DNA of 64,000 bases from Nonomuraea gerenzanensis (GTDB lineage: Bacteria; Actinomycetota; Actinomycetes; Streptosporangiales; Streptosporangiaceae). Of this stretch, positions 17,318-25,286 are shown in pieces. How positions within the stretch are numbered: the first letter of the stretch is position 1; each line of letters opens with the position of its first letter. The notes beneath the pieces were generated by a model. It was not told the DNA's origin and made no database searches. It worked only from the letters and a program-made list of their open reading frames with translations. Made by a program: the position numbers and the translations under genes. Location: NCBI RefSeq assembly GCF_020215645.1, contig NZ_CP084058.1, forward strand, positions 3,844,001-3,908,000. The letters run 5' to 3'.

Positions 17318-19648
17318 GTGACCGTACTCAGATCCGTCGGAGCGCTCGGCCTGGCGGGGGCGCTCGGCGGGGTGCTGGCGGCCGCGCTGGCCGCGCCGCT
17401 GGTGGGCGGGGGCGGCCTCGCGGCGATGAGCGTCACCAACACGTTCGTGGACCTGCCGCCCGCCCCGCGCGAGGAGCCGCTCGCCCAGGTGACCAGGCTG
17501 CTCGACAAGGACGGGCGGCAGTTCGCCCAGTTCTACGAGGCGAACAGGACGGCCGTCAGGCTGGGCGCGGTCGCGCCGGTGATGCGCAGGGCCATCGTGG
17601 CGATCGAGGACGCCCGCTTCTACGAGCACGGCGGCCTCGACGTCAGGGGCACGATCCGGGCCCTGCTCACCAACACCCAGGCGGGCGGCATCCGGCAGGG
17701 CGGCTCGTCCCTGACCCAGCAGCTCGTCAAGAACATCCTGGTGGAGAGCGCGCGCAGCGACGCCGAGCGCGACAGGGCCCGCGCCCCGAACCTGGCCCGC
17801 AAGATCACCGAGCTGCGGCTGGCGCTGGCCCTGGAGCAGAAGTACCGCAAGGACGAGATCCTGGAGCGGTACCTGAACATCGCCTACTTCGGCGCGGGCG
17901 CGCACGGGGTGGAGGCGGCGGCCAGGCGCTTCTTCTCCACCTCGGCCTCCCGGCTGACGCTGACCCAGGCGGCCACGCTGGCGGGCGCGGTGCGCATGCC
18001 GTACTCGACCGATCCCTCGCTCGGGCAGGCGCACAGGGAACGCCTGAAGATGCGCCGCGACCTCGTGCTCGACCGCATGGCGGGGCTCAAGCAGATCAAC
18101 CAGCAGGAGGCGGCCGCGGCCAAGGCCACGCCGCTGGGCATCCGGCTGCGGCCCGAGCCCGGCGGCTGCGCGCAGAGCGCGTACCCGTTCTACTGCCTGT
18201 ACGTGCAGCAGGAGCTGCTGTCGAACCCCATCTTCGGCAACACGCCCCGCGAACGCCAGCGCAGGATGGCCAGGGGCGGCCTGACGATCAGGACCAGCCT
18301 CGACCCGATCGCCCAGCACGCCGCCGAGCGGGCCATCCGCGAGCGGGTCTCGCCCGAGGACACCGAGGTGGCCGCCGAGGCCATGGTGGAGCCGCGTACC
18401 GGCAGGATCAGGGCGATGGCGGCGAGCAAACGCTTCGGCCGCAACCCCGGCAACCGCAAGAACGGCCCCAAGACCACCTTCAACCTGCCGGCCGACGTGG
18501 CGCACGGCGGCGGGCAGGGCTTCCAGGCGGGCTCCACGTTCAAGGTGTTCACCCTGGCCACCGCGCTGCAGCAGGGGTGGCGCTTCGGCGACGGCTTCCA
18601 GACGCCCGGCTCGCTGGTGCCGGGGCAGGGCTACCGCGACTGCTCGGGGCAGCCCGTCAACGACACCGACACCCGCGTGCTCAACGCCAGCGGCGAGGGC
18701 GAGGGCGGGCCGCACAGCATCGAGACCGGCACCTGGAAGTCGGTGAACATCTTCTACATGATGCTGGAGCGCAAGGTCGGGCTCTGCAACGTCGTGCGCA
18801 TGGCCAGGACGCTCGGCGTCACCCGGGCGGACGGCAAGCCGCTGAAGGAGGTGCCGACCTTCACGCTGGGGGTCAACGAGATGGACCCCGTGACGGTGGC
18901 GGCCTCGTTCGCCGCGTTCGCGGCCAGGGGGCAGTACTGCCGGCCGCTGGCCATCATGGAGATCACCGGCAGGGACGGGCGGCGCACGCACGTGCCGCCG
19001 TCGTGCGAGCAGGTCATCGAGCGGCCCATCGCCGACGCGGTCAACCACGTGCTGGAGGGCGTGTTCGAGCAGGGCACGATGAAGGGGCAGAGCATCGGCC
19101 GGCCCGCCGCCGGGAAGACGGGCACCAACAACGGCTACACCTCGGCCTGGTTCGCCGGCTACACGCCGCACCTGGCGGCGGCGGTCAGCGTGGGCGACAT
19201 CCGGGGGTCCTACCGGTTCCCGCTGCAGGGGGTGCGGATCGGGGACCAGTACTTCGGGTCGGTGCAGGGGGCGTCGCTGCCGGGGCCGATCTGGGTGGAG
19301 TCGATGAGCGCCGCGCTACGGCGTACGGAGCCGCGCGGGTTCGCCGGGCCCGACATGTCACGCTTCGGGGGCGGGCACACGCCGGGGCTGGAGAAGGCGC
19401 TGGCGGAGGAGGAGCGCAAGAGGCGCGGGAACAACCCGTTCGGGCGGCGGATGCGGCGGCTGTTCGAGCGGCTGCTCGGGCAGCCCCCGGGGTCGGCGTC
19501 GGCGGAGTGGCCGCCGCAGCGCGACGGCGAGCGGCCCGGCGTGCTCCTGGAGCCGCCGCGTCGCGACGGCGAGCGGCGCGGCGCGCTGCAGGAGCGGCCG
19601 TACCCGCGCCTGGGGCCCGAGGGACGGCGTCACCGGCGCGGGCAGTGA
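17318..19648 (+). CDS. Class A penicillin-binding protein (bifunctional transglycosylase/transpeptidase)
   Basis: 776 aa from GTG. One N-terminal membrane anchor (about 8-35). A GT51 glycosyltransferase domain has EDARFYEHGGLD (catalytic Glu), GGSSLTQQLVKN and the ALEQKYRKDEILERYLN block. The transpeptidase domain has GSTFK (nucleophile Ser about 406), SVN and KTGTNN. The Arg/Pro-rich C-terminal tail is low complexity, with a repeated PRRDGER motif. It polymerises and cross-links peptidoglycan at the outer membrane face. Immediately downstream of murA, so the two may be co-transcribed. Confidence 0.93.
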   Translation: MTVLRSVGALGLAGALGGVLAAALAAPLVGGGGLAAMSVTNTFVDLPPAPREEPLAQVTRLLDKDGRQFAQFYEANRTAVRLGAVAPVMRRAIVAIEDARFYEHGGLDVRGTIRALLTNTQAGGIRQGGSSLTQQLVKNILVESARSDAERDRARAPNLARKITELRLALALEQKYRKDEILERYLNIAYFGAGAHGVEAAARRFFSTSASRLTLTQAATLAGAVRMPYSTDPSLGQAHRERLKMRRDLVLDRMAGLKQINQQEAAAAKATPLGIRLRPEPGGCAQSAYPFYCLYVQQELLSNPIFGNTPRERQRRMARGGLTIRTSLDPIAQHAAERAIRERVSPEDTEVAAEAMVEPRTGRIRAMAASKRFGRNPGNRKNGPKTTFNLPADVAHGGGQGFQAGSTFKVFTLATALQQGWRFGDGFQTPGSLVPGQGYRDCSGQPVNDTDTRVLNASGEGEGGPHSIETGTWKSVNIFYMMLERKVGLCNVVRMARTLGVTRADGKPLKEVPTFTLGVNEMDPVTVAASFAAFAARGQYCRPLAIMEITGRDGRRTHVPPSCEQVIERPIADAVNHVLEGVFEQGTMKGQSIGRPAAGKTGTNNGYTSAWFAGYTPHLAAAVSVGDIRGSYRFPLQGVRIGDQYFGSVQGASLPGPIWVESMSAALRRTEPRGFAGPDMSRFGGGHTPGLEKALAEEERKRRGNNPFGRRMRRLFERLLGQPPGSASAEWPPQRDGERPGVLLEPPRRDGERRGALQERPYPRLGPEGRRHRRGQ

Positions 19649-19683
19649 GGCGGCGCCTCAGCCAGAGGTGGGGAGGCGGCGCC

Positions 19684-20178
19684 TCAGCCGGCCTTGCCGA
19701 TGGGTGCCGTGACGGCGCGGGTGATCGTGATGAGGTTGTCGGGGGCGGTCTCGATCTGCAGCCCCCGCTTCCCCGCCGAGAAGTAGATCGTCTCGAAGCC
19801 GAGCGCCGAGGAGTCGACCACGGTCGGCAGCTGCTTGCGCTGCCCCAGCGGGCTGATGCCGCCGACGACGTACCCCGTCACCCGCTCGACCTTGGCCGCG
19901 TCGGCCATCGCGGCCCGCTTGCTGTCGAGCGCACTGGCCAGAGCCTTGAGGTCGAGCTTGCCCGCCACCGGCACCACCGCCACCGCCAGCCCGCTCTCGA
20001 CCTCGGCGACGAGCGTCTTGAAGATCCGCTCGTACGGCACGCCGAGCGCGTCGGCGGCCTCCTCGCCGTAGGCCTGAGCCGCCGGATCGTGCTCGTACGG
20101 GTGCAGCGTGAACGCCGCCCCGGCCTTGGTCAGTGCCATGGTGGCGGGGGTGCCGCCCTTGCCTTTCGTTTTGCTCAC
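19684..20178 (-). CDS. ybaK: Cys-tRNA(Pro)/Cys-tRNA(Cys) deacylase, YbaK type
   Basis: 164 aa, usual YbaK length. Motifs match the family closely: HPYEHDP, VYKTL-like IFKTLVAEV, VPVAGKLDLKALA, GYVVGGISPLGQRKQLPT and SAGKRGLQIE. The enzyme hydrolyses Cys mischarged on tRNA(Pro). The GTG at 20178 overlaps the TGA of the upstream AraC gene (GTGA), so the two are coupled; an ATG at 20139 would drop 13 Lys/Gly-rich residues. Confidence 0.92.
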   Translation of the reverse strand: MSKTKGKGGTPATMALTKAGAAFTLHPYEHDPAAQAYGEEAADALGVPYERIFKTLVAEVESGLAVAVVPVAGKLDLKALASALDSKRAAMADAAKVERVTGYVVGGISPLGQRKQLPTVVDSSALGFETIYFSAGKRGLQIETAPDNLITITRAVTAPIGKAG

Positions 20179-21077
20179 GGCACGCGATTGTAGGGCGTAC
20201 TCCCCGGCCCGCCGATCGAACCCGGGCCAGGCTGCCGCAGCCGGCCGGGCGTGTACCCGAAGGCCCTCCTGAACACGTCGATGAACGCGCTCGCCGACGC
20301 CCACCCGCACCGGTGCGCGACCGTGGTCACCGGGACGCCGTCGGCGAGCAGGAGGAGGGCGTGGTGCAGGCGGAGCTGGGTGCGCCACTGCGGGAAGGTC
20401 ATGCCCAGCTCGGCCCGGCAGAGGCGGGCCAGCGTGCGGTCGCTGGTGCCGGCCCGGGCGGCGAACTGGGCCAGCGTGCCGGGGTCGGCCGGGTCCTGGT
20501 GCAGGGCGGCGCAGACGGCGGCCAGGCGGGCGTCCCTCGCGGTGGGCAGGTGCAGCGGCTGCTCGGGGGCGTGCCTGAGCTGGTCGAGCAGCACCGCCAG
20601 CAACCGCGCCCGCTCCCCGCCGCCCAGCCTTCCCGCAGTGTCGCCCGCAGTGTCGATCGTGGTGTCGCCTGCAGTGTCGCCGGCGCTGTCGATCGTGGTG
20701 TCGCCTGCGCTGAGGCCCGCGTTGTGGCCCGTCGTGTCGCTCGTGGTGTCGCCGGTGTAGGCGATGATCAGCTCGCGGAGCAGCGGGCCGACCGCGAGGA
20801 CCGCCGGCCGGTCCAGCCCGAGCGGATTCTCCGTGAGCCCGACCAGGCGCAGGTCCGTGTCCCCGTGGGCGCGGTGCTCGTGGACGGTTCCGGCGGGCAC
20901 CCACAGGGCCCGGTTCGCGGGGGCCACCCAGGTGCCGGCGTCGGTGGTGACGGAGATGACGCCACGGCAGGCGTAGGCGATCTGGTGGGTGTCGTGCCGG
21001 TGCGCGTCGATGCCCGCCCCCGGCGCCAGCGGACGCCGCCCGGTCGGCGCCTCGGACAAGTGGCGTATTTCCGGCAT
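20175..21077 (-). CDS. AraC-family regulator with an inserted Asp/Thr repeat linker
   Basis: 300 aa. The N-terminal cupin half (HRHDTHQIAYACRG, ANRALWVPAGTVHEHR) and C-terminal double helix-turn-helix (TSDRTLARLCRAELGMTFPQWRTQLRLHHAL, then GWASASAFIDVFRRAFGYTP, given here as motif positions) are normal for AraC regulators. Between them is a ~40-residue Gly-Asp-Thr-Thr/Ala linker encoded by ten 12-bp repeats, not a usual part of the family. TAAAAT 8 bases upstream of the ATG could be the -10 of a leaderless transcript. Divergent from an MFS exporter gene with only 54 bp between starts, so it probably controls that exporter. Confidence 0.88.
   Translation of the reverse strand: MPEIRHLSEAPTGRRPLAPGAGIDAHRHDTHQIAYACRGVISVTTDAGTWVAPANRALWVPAGTVHEHRAHGDTDLRLVGLTENPLGLDRPAVLAVGPLLRELIIAYTGDTTSDTTGHNAGLSAGDTTIDSAGDTAGDTTIDTAGDTAGRLGGGERARLLAVLLDQLRHAPEQPLHLPTARDARLAAVCAALHQDPADPGTLAQFAARAGTSDRTLARLCRAELGMTFPQWRTQLRLHHALLLLADGVPVTTVAHRCGWASASAFIDVFRRAFGYTPGRLRQPGPGSIGGPGSTPYNRVP
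20639..20758. repeat. 12-bp tandem repeat, ten units, in the AraC linker
   Basis: Ten 12-bp units beginning tgtcg or close variants (such as tgtcgatcgtgg, tgtcgcctgcag). They are arranged in a higher-order 36-bp period that is exact for about two copies and then decays. On the minus strand they encode Gly-Asp-Thr-Ala/Thr tetrapeptides. Confidence 0.9.
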
Positions 21078-21131
21078 GAGTTGGCATTTTATCGGAAGCG
21101 AGCCATCCACCCCCAGGCTGAGGATCGAGGG

Positions 21132-22253
21132 GTGAACAGGATCCCCGCCCTCGCCGCCGGCCACGCCACCGTGGACTTCTACCAGGGAGCCGTCCCCGCC
21201 CTCGTGCCCTTCCTCGTGGCCGGGCGGGGCTACGGGTACGTCGCCGTCTCCGGCATCGTGCTGGCCGCCACGCTGCTCTCGTCCATCGTGCAGCCGATCT
21301 TCGGCGTGCTGACGGACAAGTGGCGGATGCCGTGGCTCATCCCGGCGAGCATGATCCTGGCGGGCACGGGGGTGGCGATCTGCGGTGTGTCGGACTCGTA
21401 CGTGCTGACCTGGCTGGCCGCCGCCCTGTCCGGGCTCGGCGTGGCCGCCTACCACCCGGAGGCCGCGCGCCTGGCCAGGCTCGCCAGCGAGGGCAGCCAC
21501 GTGCGGATGAGCTGGTTCTCCACGGGCGGCACGCTGGGGTTCGCGTCGGCGCCGGTGCTGGTGACGCCGCTGCTGGCGGGGTGGGGGCTGGGCGCCTCGC
21601 CGTTCCTCGTGCTGCCCGCCGTGCTGGGCGCGATCCTGACGCTCCCGGCGATCAGGGTCCTGTCCGGCGGCGCCAGGACGGCCCGCGCCGCCGGGCCCGT
21701 CTCCGGGAGGGACGACTGGCCGTCCTTCACCCGGCTCACGCTGGTGATCGTCTTCCGCTCGGTCGTGTACGTCGGCCTGAGCGCCTTCGTGGCCCTCCAC
21801 CTGGGCGGCGGCGCGGCCGGGGCGGTGGCGCTGTTCGTGCTGTTCGCGGGCGGCGCGGTCGGCACCGTGGTGGGCGGCAGGCTGGCGGCCCGCCTGGGCC
21901 GGGTGCGGACGATGCGGCTGTCGTACGCGCTGGCCGTCCCCGCGGTCGCCGGCGTGGTGTTCGTGCCGGGGCCCGCCGCGTACGTGTTCGTCGCCGCCTC
22001 CTCCATCGCCCTGTACGCCCCGTTCTCCCTGCACGTGACGCTGGGCCAGGACTTCCTGCCGACCAGGGTGGGCACGGCCGGCGGCGTCACCCTGGGGCTG
22101 GCGGTCAGCGTGGGCGGGCTGGCGAGCCCGCTGGTGGGGGCGGTCGCCGAGGCGGCGTCGCTGCGTACGGCGCTGGCCTGCCTGATCGCGTTTCCCGTGC
22201 TGGCCCTGCTCATGGCACGCACGATCAGGGAGCCCGACCCGGTGGCCGCCTAG
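21132..22253 (+). CDS. MFS exporter, fosmidomycin-resistance (Fsr)-like
   Basis: 373 aa, 10-12 membrane segments. The opening NRIPALAAGHATVDFYQG and PIFGVLTDKWRMPW (MFS loop 2-3 motif) resemble the Fsr/fosmidomycin-resistance branch. GTG start with GAGG 7 bases upstream. It is divergent from the AraC regulator, a common regulator-exporter layout. The stop TAG shares CTAG with the stop of the convergent protease gene. The substrate assignment is by family resemblance only. Confidence 0.78.
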   Translation: MNRIPALAAGHATVDFYQGAVPALVPFLVAGRGYGYVAVSGIVLAATLLSSIVQPIFGVLTDKWRMPWLIPASMILAGTGVAICGVSDSYVLTWLAAALSGLGVAAYHPEAARLARLASEGSHVRMSWFSTGGTLGFASAPVLVTPLLAGWGLGASPFLVLPAVLGAILTLPAIRVLSGGARTARAAGPVSGRDDWPSFTRLTLVIVFRSVVYVGLSAFVALHLGGGAAGAVALFVLFAGGAVGTVVGGRLAARLGRVRTMRLSYALAVPAVAGVVFVPGPAAYVFVAASSIALYAPFSLHVTLGQDFLPTRVGTAGGVTLGLAVSVGGLASPLVGAVAEAASLRTALACLIAFPVLALLMARTIREPDPVAA

Positions 22254-23899
22254 CCGGAGGTCGCCAGCCGCAGGACGCCGGTGTTGTCGCGTTGCGTCGG
22301 GTCCAGGCGGGTGGAGGTGACGCGGGCCGAGACGGGCAGGCGGCGCGGGGCGTCGGCGGCGACGCGGAGGCGGGCGTGCAACCGTACCGGCCTGCCCGGG
22401 TGGATGGTGCCGATCGTGCAGGAGGCCTCGCGCTCGCCGCTCTTGCAGGTGGCGCCGCTGACCGAGGTGAGGGCCGCGCCGGGTGGCACGGTGAGCTTGA
22501 CGGGGACCTGGGCGGCGGCCATCAGCCCGCGCATGGTGACGGTGGCGGTGACCGCGGTGGTGCCGCCGCGCCGGACCGGCCGGCCGGGGCCCGCGAGGCT
22601 GACGGACAGGGCGTCGTACACGCCGCGCGGGTCCGCCCGCTTGACGATGGCGCCGTAACCGTCGAGGTTGATCGCGTTGGCGACCGAGTTGCCGTCGGCC
22701 TCGCCGTCCTCCTTGCCCGCCGACAGCACGCCGACCAGGTCGCCGGTGCCCTTGACCACCCACGGCCCGCCGCTGTGCCCCTTGAACAGGTGGCAGTTGA
22801 ACGTCTCCAGCCGCCCCGCCTTCGACGACAGGGCCGCGCTGCGGGCGGCGAGCATGGTGTCCGCGCGGGCGATCCCGAGCGCCTGCCGCGTCCTGCCCAG
22901 GCACCAGAGCTGGTCCTTGCCGTCGTACGGCTTCCTGCCGAGCAGCCCCGGATACCCGATGGTGGCGATCGTGTGCTTGCCGCCCTGGCTGAGCAGCGGG
23001 GTGAAGGCGCCCACGGCGTCCTGGAGGGTGCCGTTGCGGCGGCCGACCTCGATGAGGGCGACGTCGTAGATCGAGTTCCAGTCGCCGCCCGCGGCTCCGG
23101 TGTAGCCGTCGGGCTTCCACGCGCGCCGGCCGCCCCATCTCCCGTACGGCTCGCGCTGCTTCACCGTGGCGCCCCGGCCGTCGTAGGCGGGCACGAACGC
23201 GAAGCTGGTGTGCCACTTGCCGGTCGCCGCGCCCGCCGGTACGCCGTACACGCAGTGGGCGGCGGTGACGACGAGCAGGCGGGAGGCCGAGCGGATCACC
23301 GAGGCGCTGCAGGAGTCGCCGTTGCCGGCCGCGTTGACGAAGAACAGGCGGCCGCTGATGCGGCTGGCGGGCGTGGTCGTGTACGGGCGGCGCACGCGGG
23401 CGTACCCGTTGGTGTCGCCACCTGGAGTGATGCGTCTGCTCGACGGCACGCTGGCCTTCCGCTCGGCCGCCCCGCCACTGTCGTCCGACGCCCCCTCCGA
23501 GCCCGCGCCCGTGCCGGTACCGGTGCCGGAGTCCGCGCCCGCGCCCGCGCCCGTGCCGGAGCCGGAGCCGGTGCCCGGGCTCGGCACGCTGGCCGGCAGG
23601 TCGGCGGCCTTGGCCTTGGCCTGCTTGTCCGCCGTCCAGTACCGCACGGCCCGCCCCGGCCGCATCACCGGCGAGGCGGCGGCTCCCCACGAGCGATCGT
23701 GCTGGACAGGCCGCGCAGCGGCCGACTCGCCCGAAGCCTGCGAGCCGGGTACCGCGTGGGTGCGCGGCGCGCCCGGCGAGGACTGGGTGGCGGGCAGGCC
23801 CGGCGGCGGCTCGGCCACCGCGGGCGACGCGAGCGCGCCGACGGCCGGCGGGCTCAACGCGGTCAGCGCGGCCAGCGTGGTGACCAGAGTCTTCTGCAC
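22250..23899 (-). CDS. Secreted trypsin-like serine protease
   Basis: 549 aa from GTG preceded by GGGGGA. An N-terminal signal sequence (about 1-30, LVTTLAALTALSPPAVGALA) is followed by a ~150-residue Pro/Gly/Ser/Thr-rich segment. The chymotrypsin-fold catalytic domain has TAAHC (His), IYDVALIEV (Asp) and GHSGGPW (Ser). A C-terminal beta-rich domain (~130 aa, PVKLTVPPGAALTSVSGATC) with two Cys resembles bacterial surface Ig-like modules. The linker between signal and catalytic domain contains Gly-Thr/Gly-Ala dipeptide runs. Substrate unknown. Confidence 0.88.
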   Translation of the reverse strand: MQKTLVTTLAALTALSPPAVGALASPAVAEPPPGLPATQSSPGAPRTHAVPGSQASGESAAARPVQHDRSWGAAASPVMRPGRAVRYWTADKQAKAKAADLPASVPSPGTGSGSGTGAGAGADSGTGTGTGAGSEGASDDSGGAAERKASVPSSRRITPGGDTNGYARVRRPYTTTPASRISGRLFFVNAAGNGDSCSASVIRSASRLLVVTAAHCVYGVPAGAATGKWHTSFAFVPAYDGRGATVKQREPYGRWGGRRAWKPDGYTGAAGGDWNSIYDVALIEVGRRNGTLQDAVGAFTPLLSQGGKHTIATIGYPGLLGRKPYDGKDQLWCLGRTRQALGIARADTMLAARSAALSSKAGRLETFNCHLFKGHSGGPWVVKGTGDLVGVLSAGKEDGEADGNSVANAINLDGYGAIVKRADPRGVYDALSVSLAGPGRPVRRGGTTAVTATVTMRGLMAAAQVPVKLTVPPGAALTSVSGATCKSGEREASCTIGTIHPGRPVRLHARLRVAADAPRRLPVSARVTSTRLDPTQRDNTGVLRLATSG

Positions 23900-23939
23900 A
23901 ATGTCCCCCGAGCAACTCGATGACCTTCTGATCACTTTA

Positions 23940-23957
23940 AGTCGCCAATAGGTGACT
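23940..23957. promoter_or_regulatory. Inverted repeat upstream of the protease gene
   Basis: AGTCGCC-AATA-GGTGACT, 7-bp arms with one mismatch, 41 bp upstream of the protease start in an AT-rich patch. Possible operator; no regulator is implied. Confidence 0.25.
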
Positions 23958-23988
23958 AAACGTTGTCCGAGGGTGTGTGTCGGGTAAA

Positions 23989-24993
23989 TCAGCCCGCAGC
24001 CGCGTCCCCCTGCCCGGGCAGCAGCTCGGCGGTGGTGGCCTCGCGCGGCTCGCGGTCCGGCCGCAGCCCCCGCCACGACGGGTGCCGCAGCCGCCCGTCG
24101 CCCGTGACCTCGGCGTACTGCACCTCGCCGACCACCTGCGGCTCCACCCAGTGGGCGTCGCGGGCGTGCTCGCGCGGCACCACCTCGTCGAACGGCGGGT
24201 CGTCCCGCTCCAGGGACGCCAGCCGCTCGCGCAGGTCGCGCAGCATGGATTCGGTGAAGCCGGTGCCGACGTGGCCGACGTAACGCAGCCGGCCGCGCGG
24301 GTCGTACGCGCCGAGCAGCAGCGACCCGATCATCCCCGAGCGCCGCCCGCCGCCGGGCTTCCACCCGCCGATGACGATCTCGACGGTACTGACGTTCTTG
24401 ATCTTGGTCCACTCGCCGCTGCGCCGGCCGGGCCGGTACGGCGAGCTCATCCGCTTGCACACGACCCCTTCCAGCCCGAGCTGCCGCGAGGAGTCGAACG
24501 CCCGCGAGGCGTGGTCGGCGAACCAGACGGGCACCTGCCACCGGTAGCCGGGCCGCAGCAGCCCCTCCAGCAGCTCCCGCCGCTCGGTGTACGGGCGCGC
24601 GACCACGCCGGCCTCGTCCAGGTGCAGGATGTCGAAGGCCATGAACGTCACCGGCACCGCCCTGGTCAGCTCCGCCACGGCGGCCGGGTTGCGCTGGTGC
24701 ATCCGGGGTTGCAGCGCCTCGAAGCTGGGCCGCCCCGCCTCGTCGAAGGCCACCACCTCCCCGTCGATGACGGCCGCGTGCCTGCCGGTGGAGCCGGCCA
24801 TGAGCTGCAGCTCGGGGTAGGCGGCGGTGATGTCCTTGCCGTTGCGCGACATCAGGCGGACGGCCCCGTCCTCGACGTAGGCGAGGGCGCGCACACCGTC
24901 CCACTTCATCTCGACGGCCCAGTCGTCGCCCTGGACGGAGGTCAGCGTCCCGAGCTGGGCCAGCATCGGCGCGTAGGCCGGCAGCCGCACCAT
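23989..24993 (-). CDS. ATP-dependent DNA ligase (LigD ligase-domain / LigC type)
   Basis: 334 aa. Adenylation motif EMKWDGVRA (Lys nucleophile), DGEVVAFD, EGVVCKR and WTKIK are the ligase motifs I, III, IV and V. A C-terminal OB-fold (SLLLGAYDPRGRLRYVGHVGTGF) follows. There is no polymerase or phosphoesterase domain, so it is a stand-alone ligase like those that accompany LigD/Ku in actinobacterial non-homologous end joining; no ku gene is in this window. Confidence 0.92.
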   Translation of the reverse strand: MVRLPAYAPMLAQLGTLTSVQGDDWAVEMKWDGVRALAYVEDGAVRLMSRNGKDITAAYPELQLMAGSTGRHAAVIDGEVVAFDEAGRPSFEALQPRMHQRNPAAVAELTRAVPVTFMAFDILHLDEAGVVARPYTERRELLEGLLRPGYRWQVPVWFADHASRAFDSSRQLGLEGVVCKRMSSPYRPGRRSGEWTKIKNVSTVEIVIGGWKPGGGRRSGMIGSLLLGAYDPRGRLRYVGHVGTGFTESMLRDLRERLASLERDDPPFDEVVPREHARDAHWVEPQVVGEVQYAEVTGDGRLRHPSWRGLRPDREPREATTAELLPGQGDAAAG

Positions 24994-25041
24994 GGTGCAT
25001 GCCGTACCCCGTCCGCTTGATCGACAGTGGTGAAGAGGGGT

Positions 25042-25236
25042 CTACAGATGGTCAAGTGGCCTGTCTTCGACGAGCTCCGCCAGGTCCACGCCGTGCTGGC
25101 CCAGCTCGGCGACCGTGGCGCAGTAGCCGCGCAGGTAGATCCGGCCGTTGACCCGGTGGGAGACACGCAGCAGCGGGCGATCGTCCAGGATGATCGCCTC
25201 CACGAGGATGCCGCCGGGGCCACGCCACTGTCCCAT
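25042..25236 (-). CDS. Small conserved hypothetical protein
   Basis: 64 aa starting MGQWRGPGGILVEAI. Contains a beta-rich core (LLRVSHRVNGRIYLRGYC) and an acidic C-terminus (DLAELVEDRPLDHL). Its similarity to short proteins beside DNA-ligase genes in other actinomycetes is from memory. TACTCT on the minus strand 7 bases before the ATG suggests a leaderless message. Confidence 0.6.
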   Translation of the reverse strand: MGQWRGPGGILVEAIILDDRPLLRVSHRVNGRIYLRGYCATVAELGQHGVDLAELVEDRPLDHL

Positions 25237-25243
25237 GCCGGTA

Positions 25244-25249
25244 AGAGTA
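25244..25249 (-). promoter_or_regulatory. -10 element (TACTCT) before the small hypothetical gene
   Basis: TACTCT on the minus strand, 7 bases upstream of the ATG at 25236, in a locally AT-rich stretch, with no Shine-Dalgarno. Confidence 0.35.
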
Positions 25250-25286
25250 AATGCCCGGACATAATGGACAGGTAATAAAGCCGCCC

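Noticed and set aside
23521..23590. Repeat array in the protease gene as a member of the 12-bp set
   Set aside because: Only irregular 6-bp Gly-Thr/Gly-Ala/Gly-Ser codon runs; no fixed 12-bp period.
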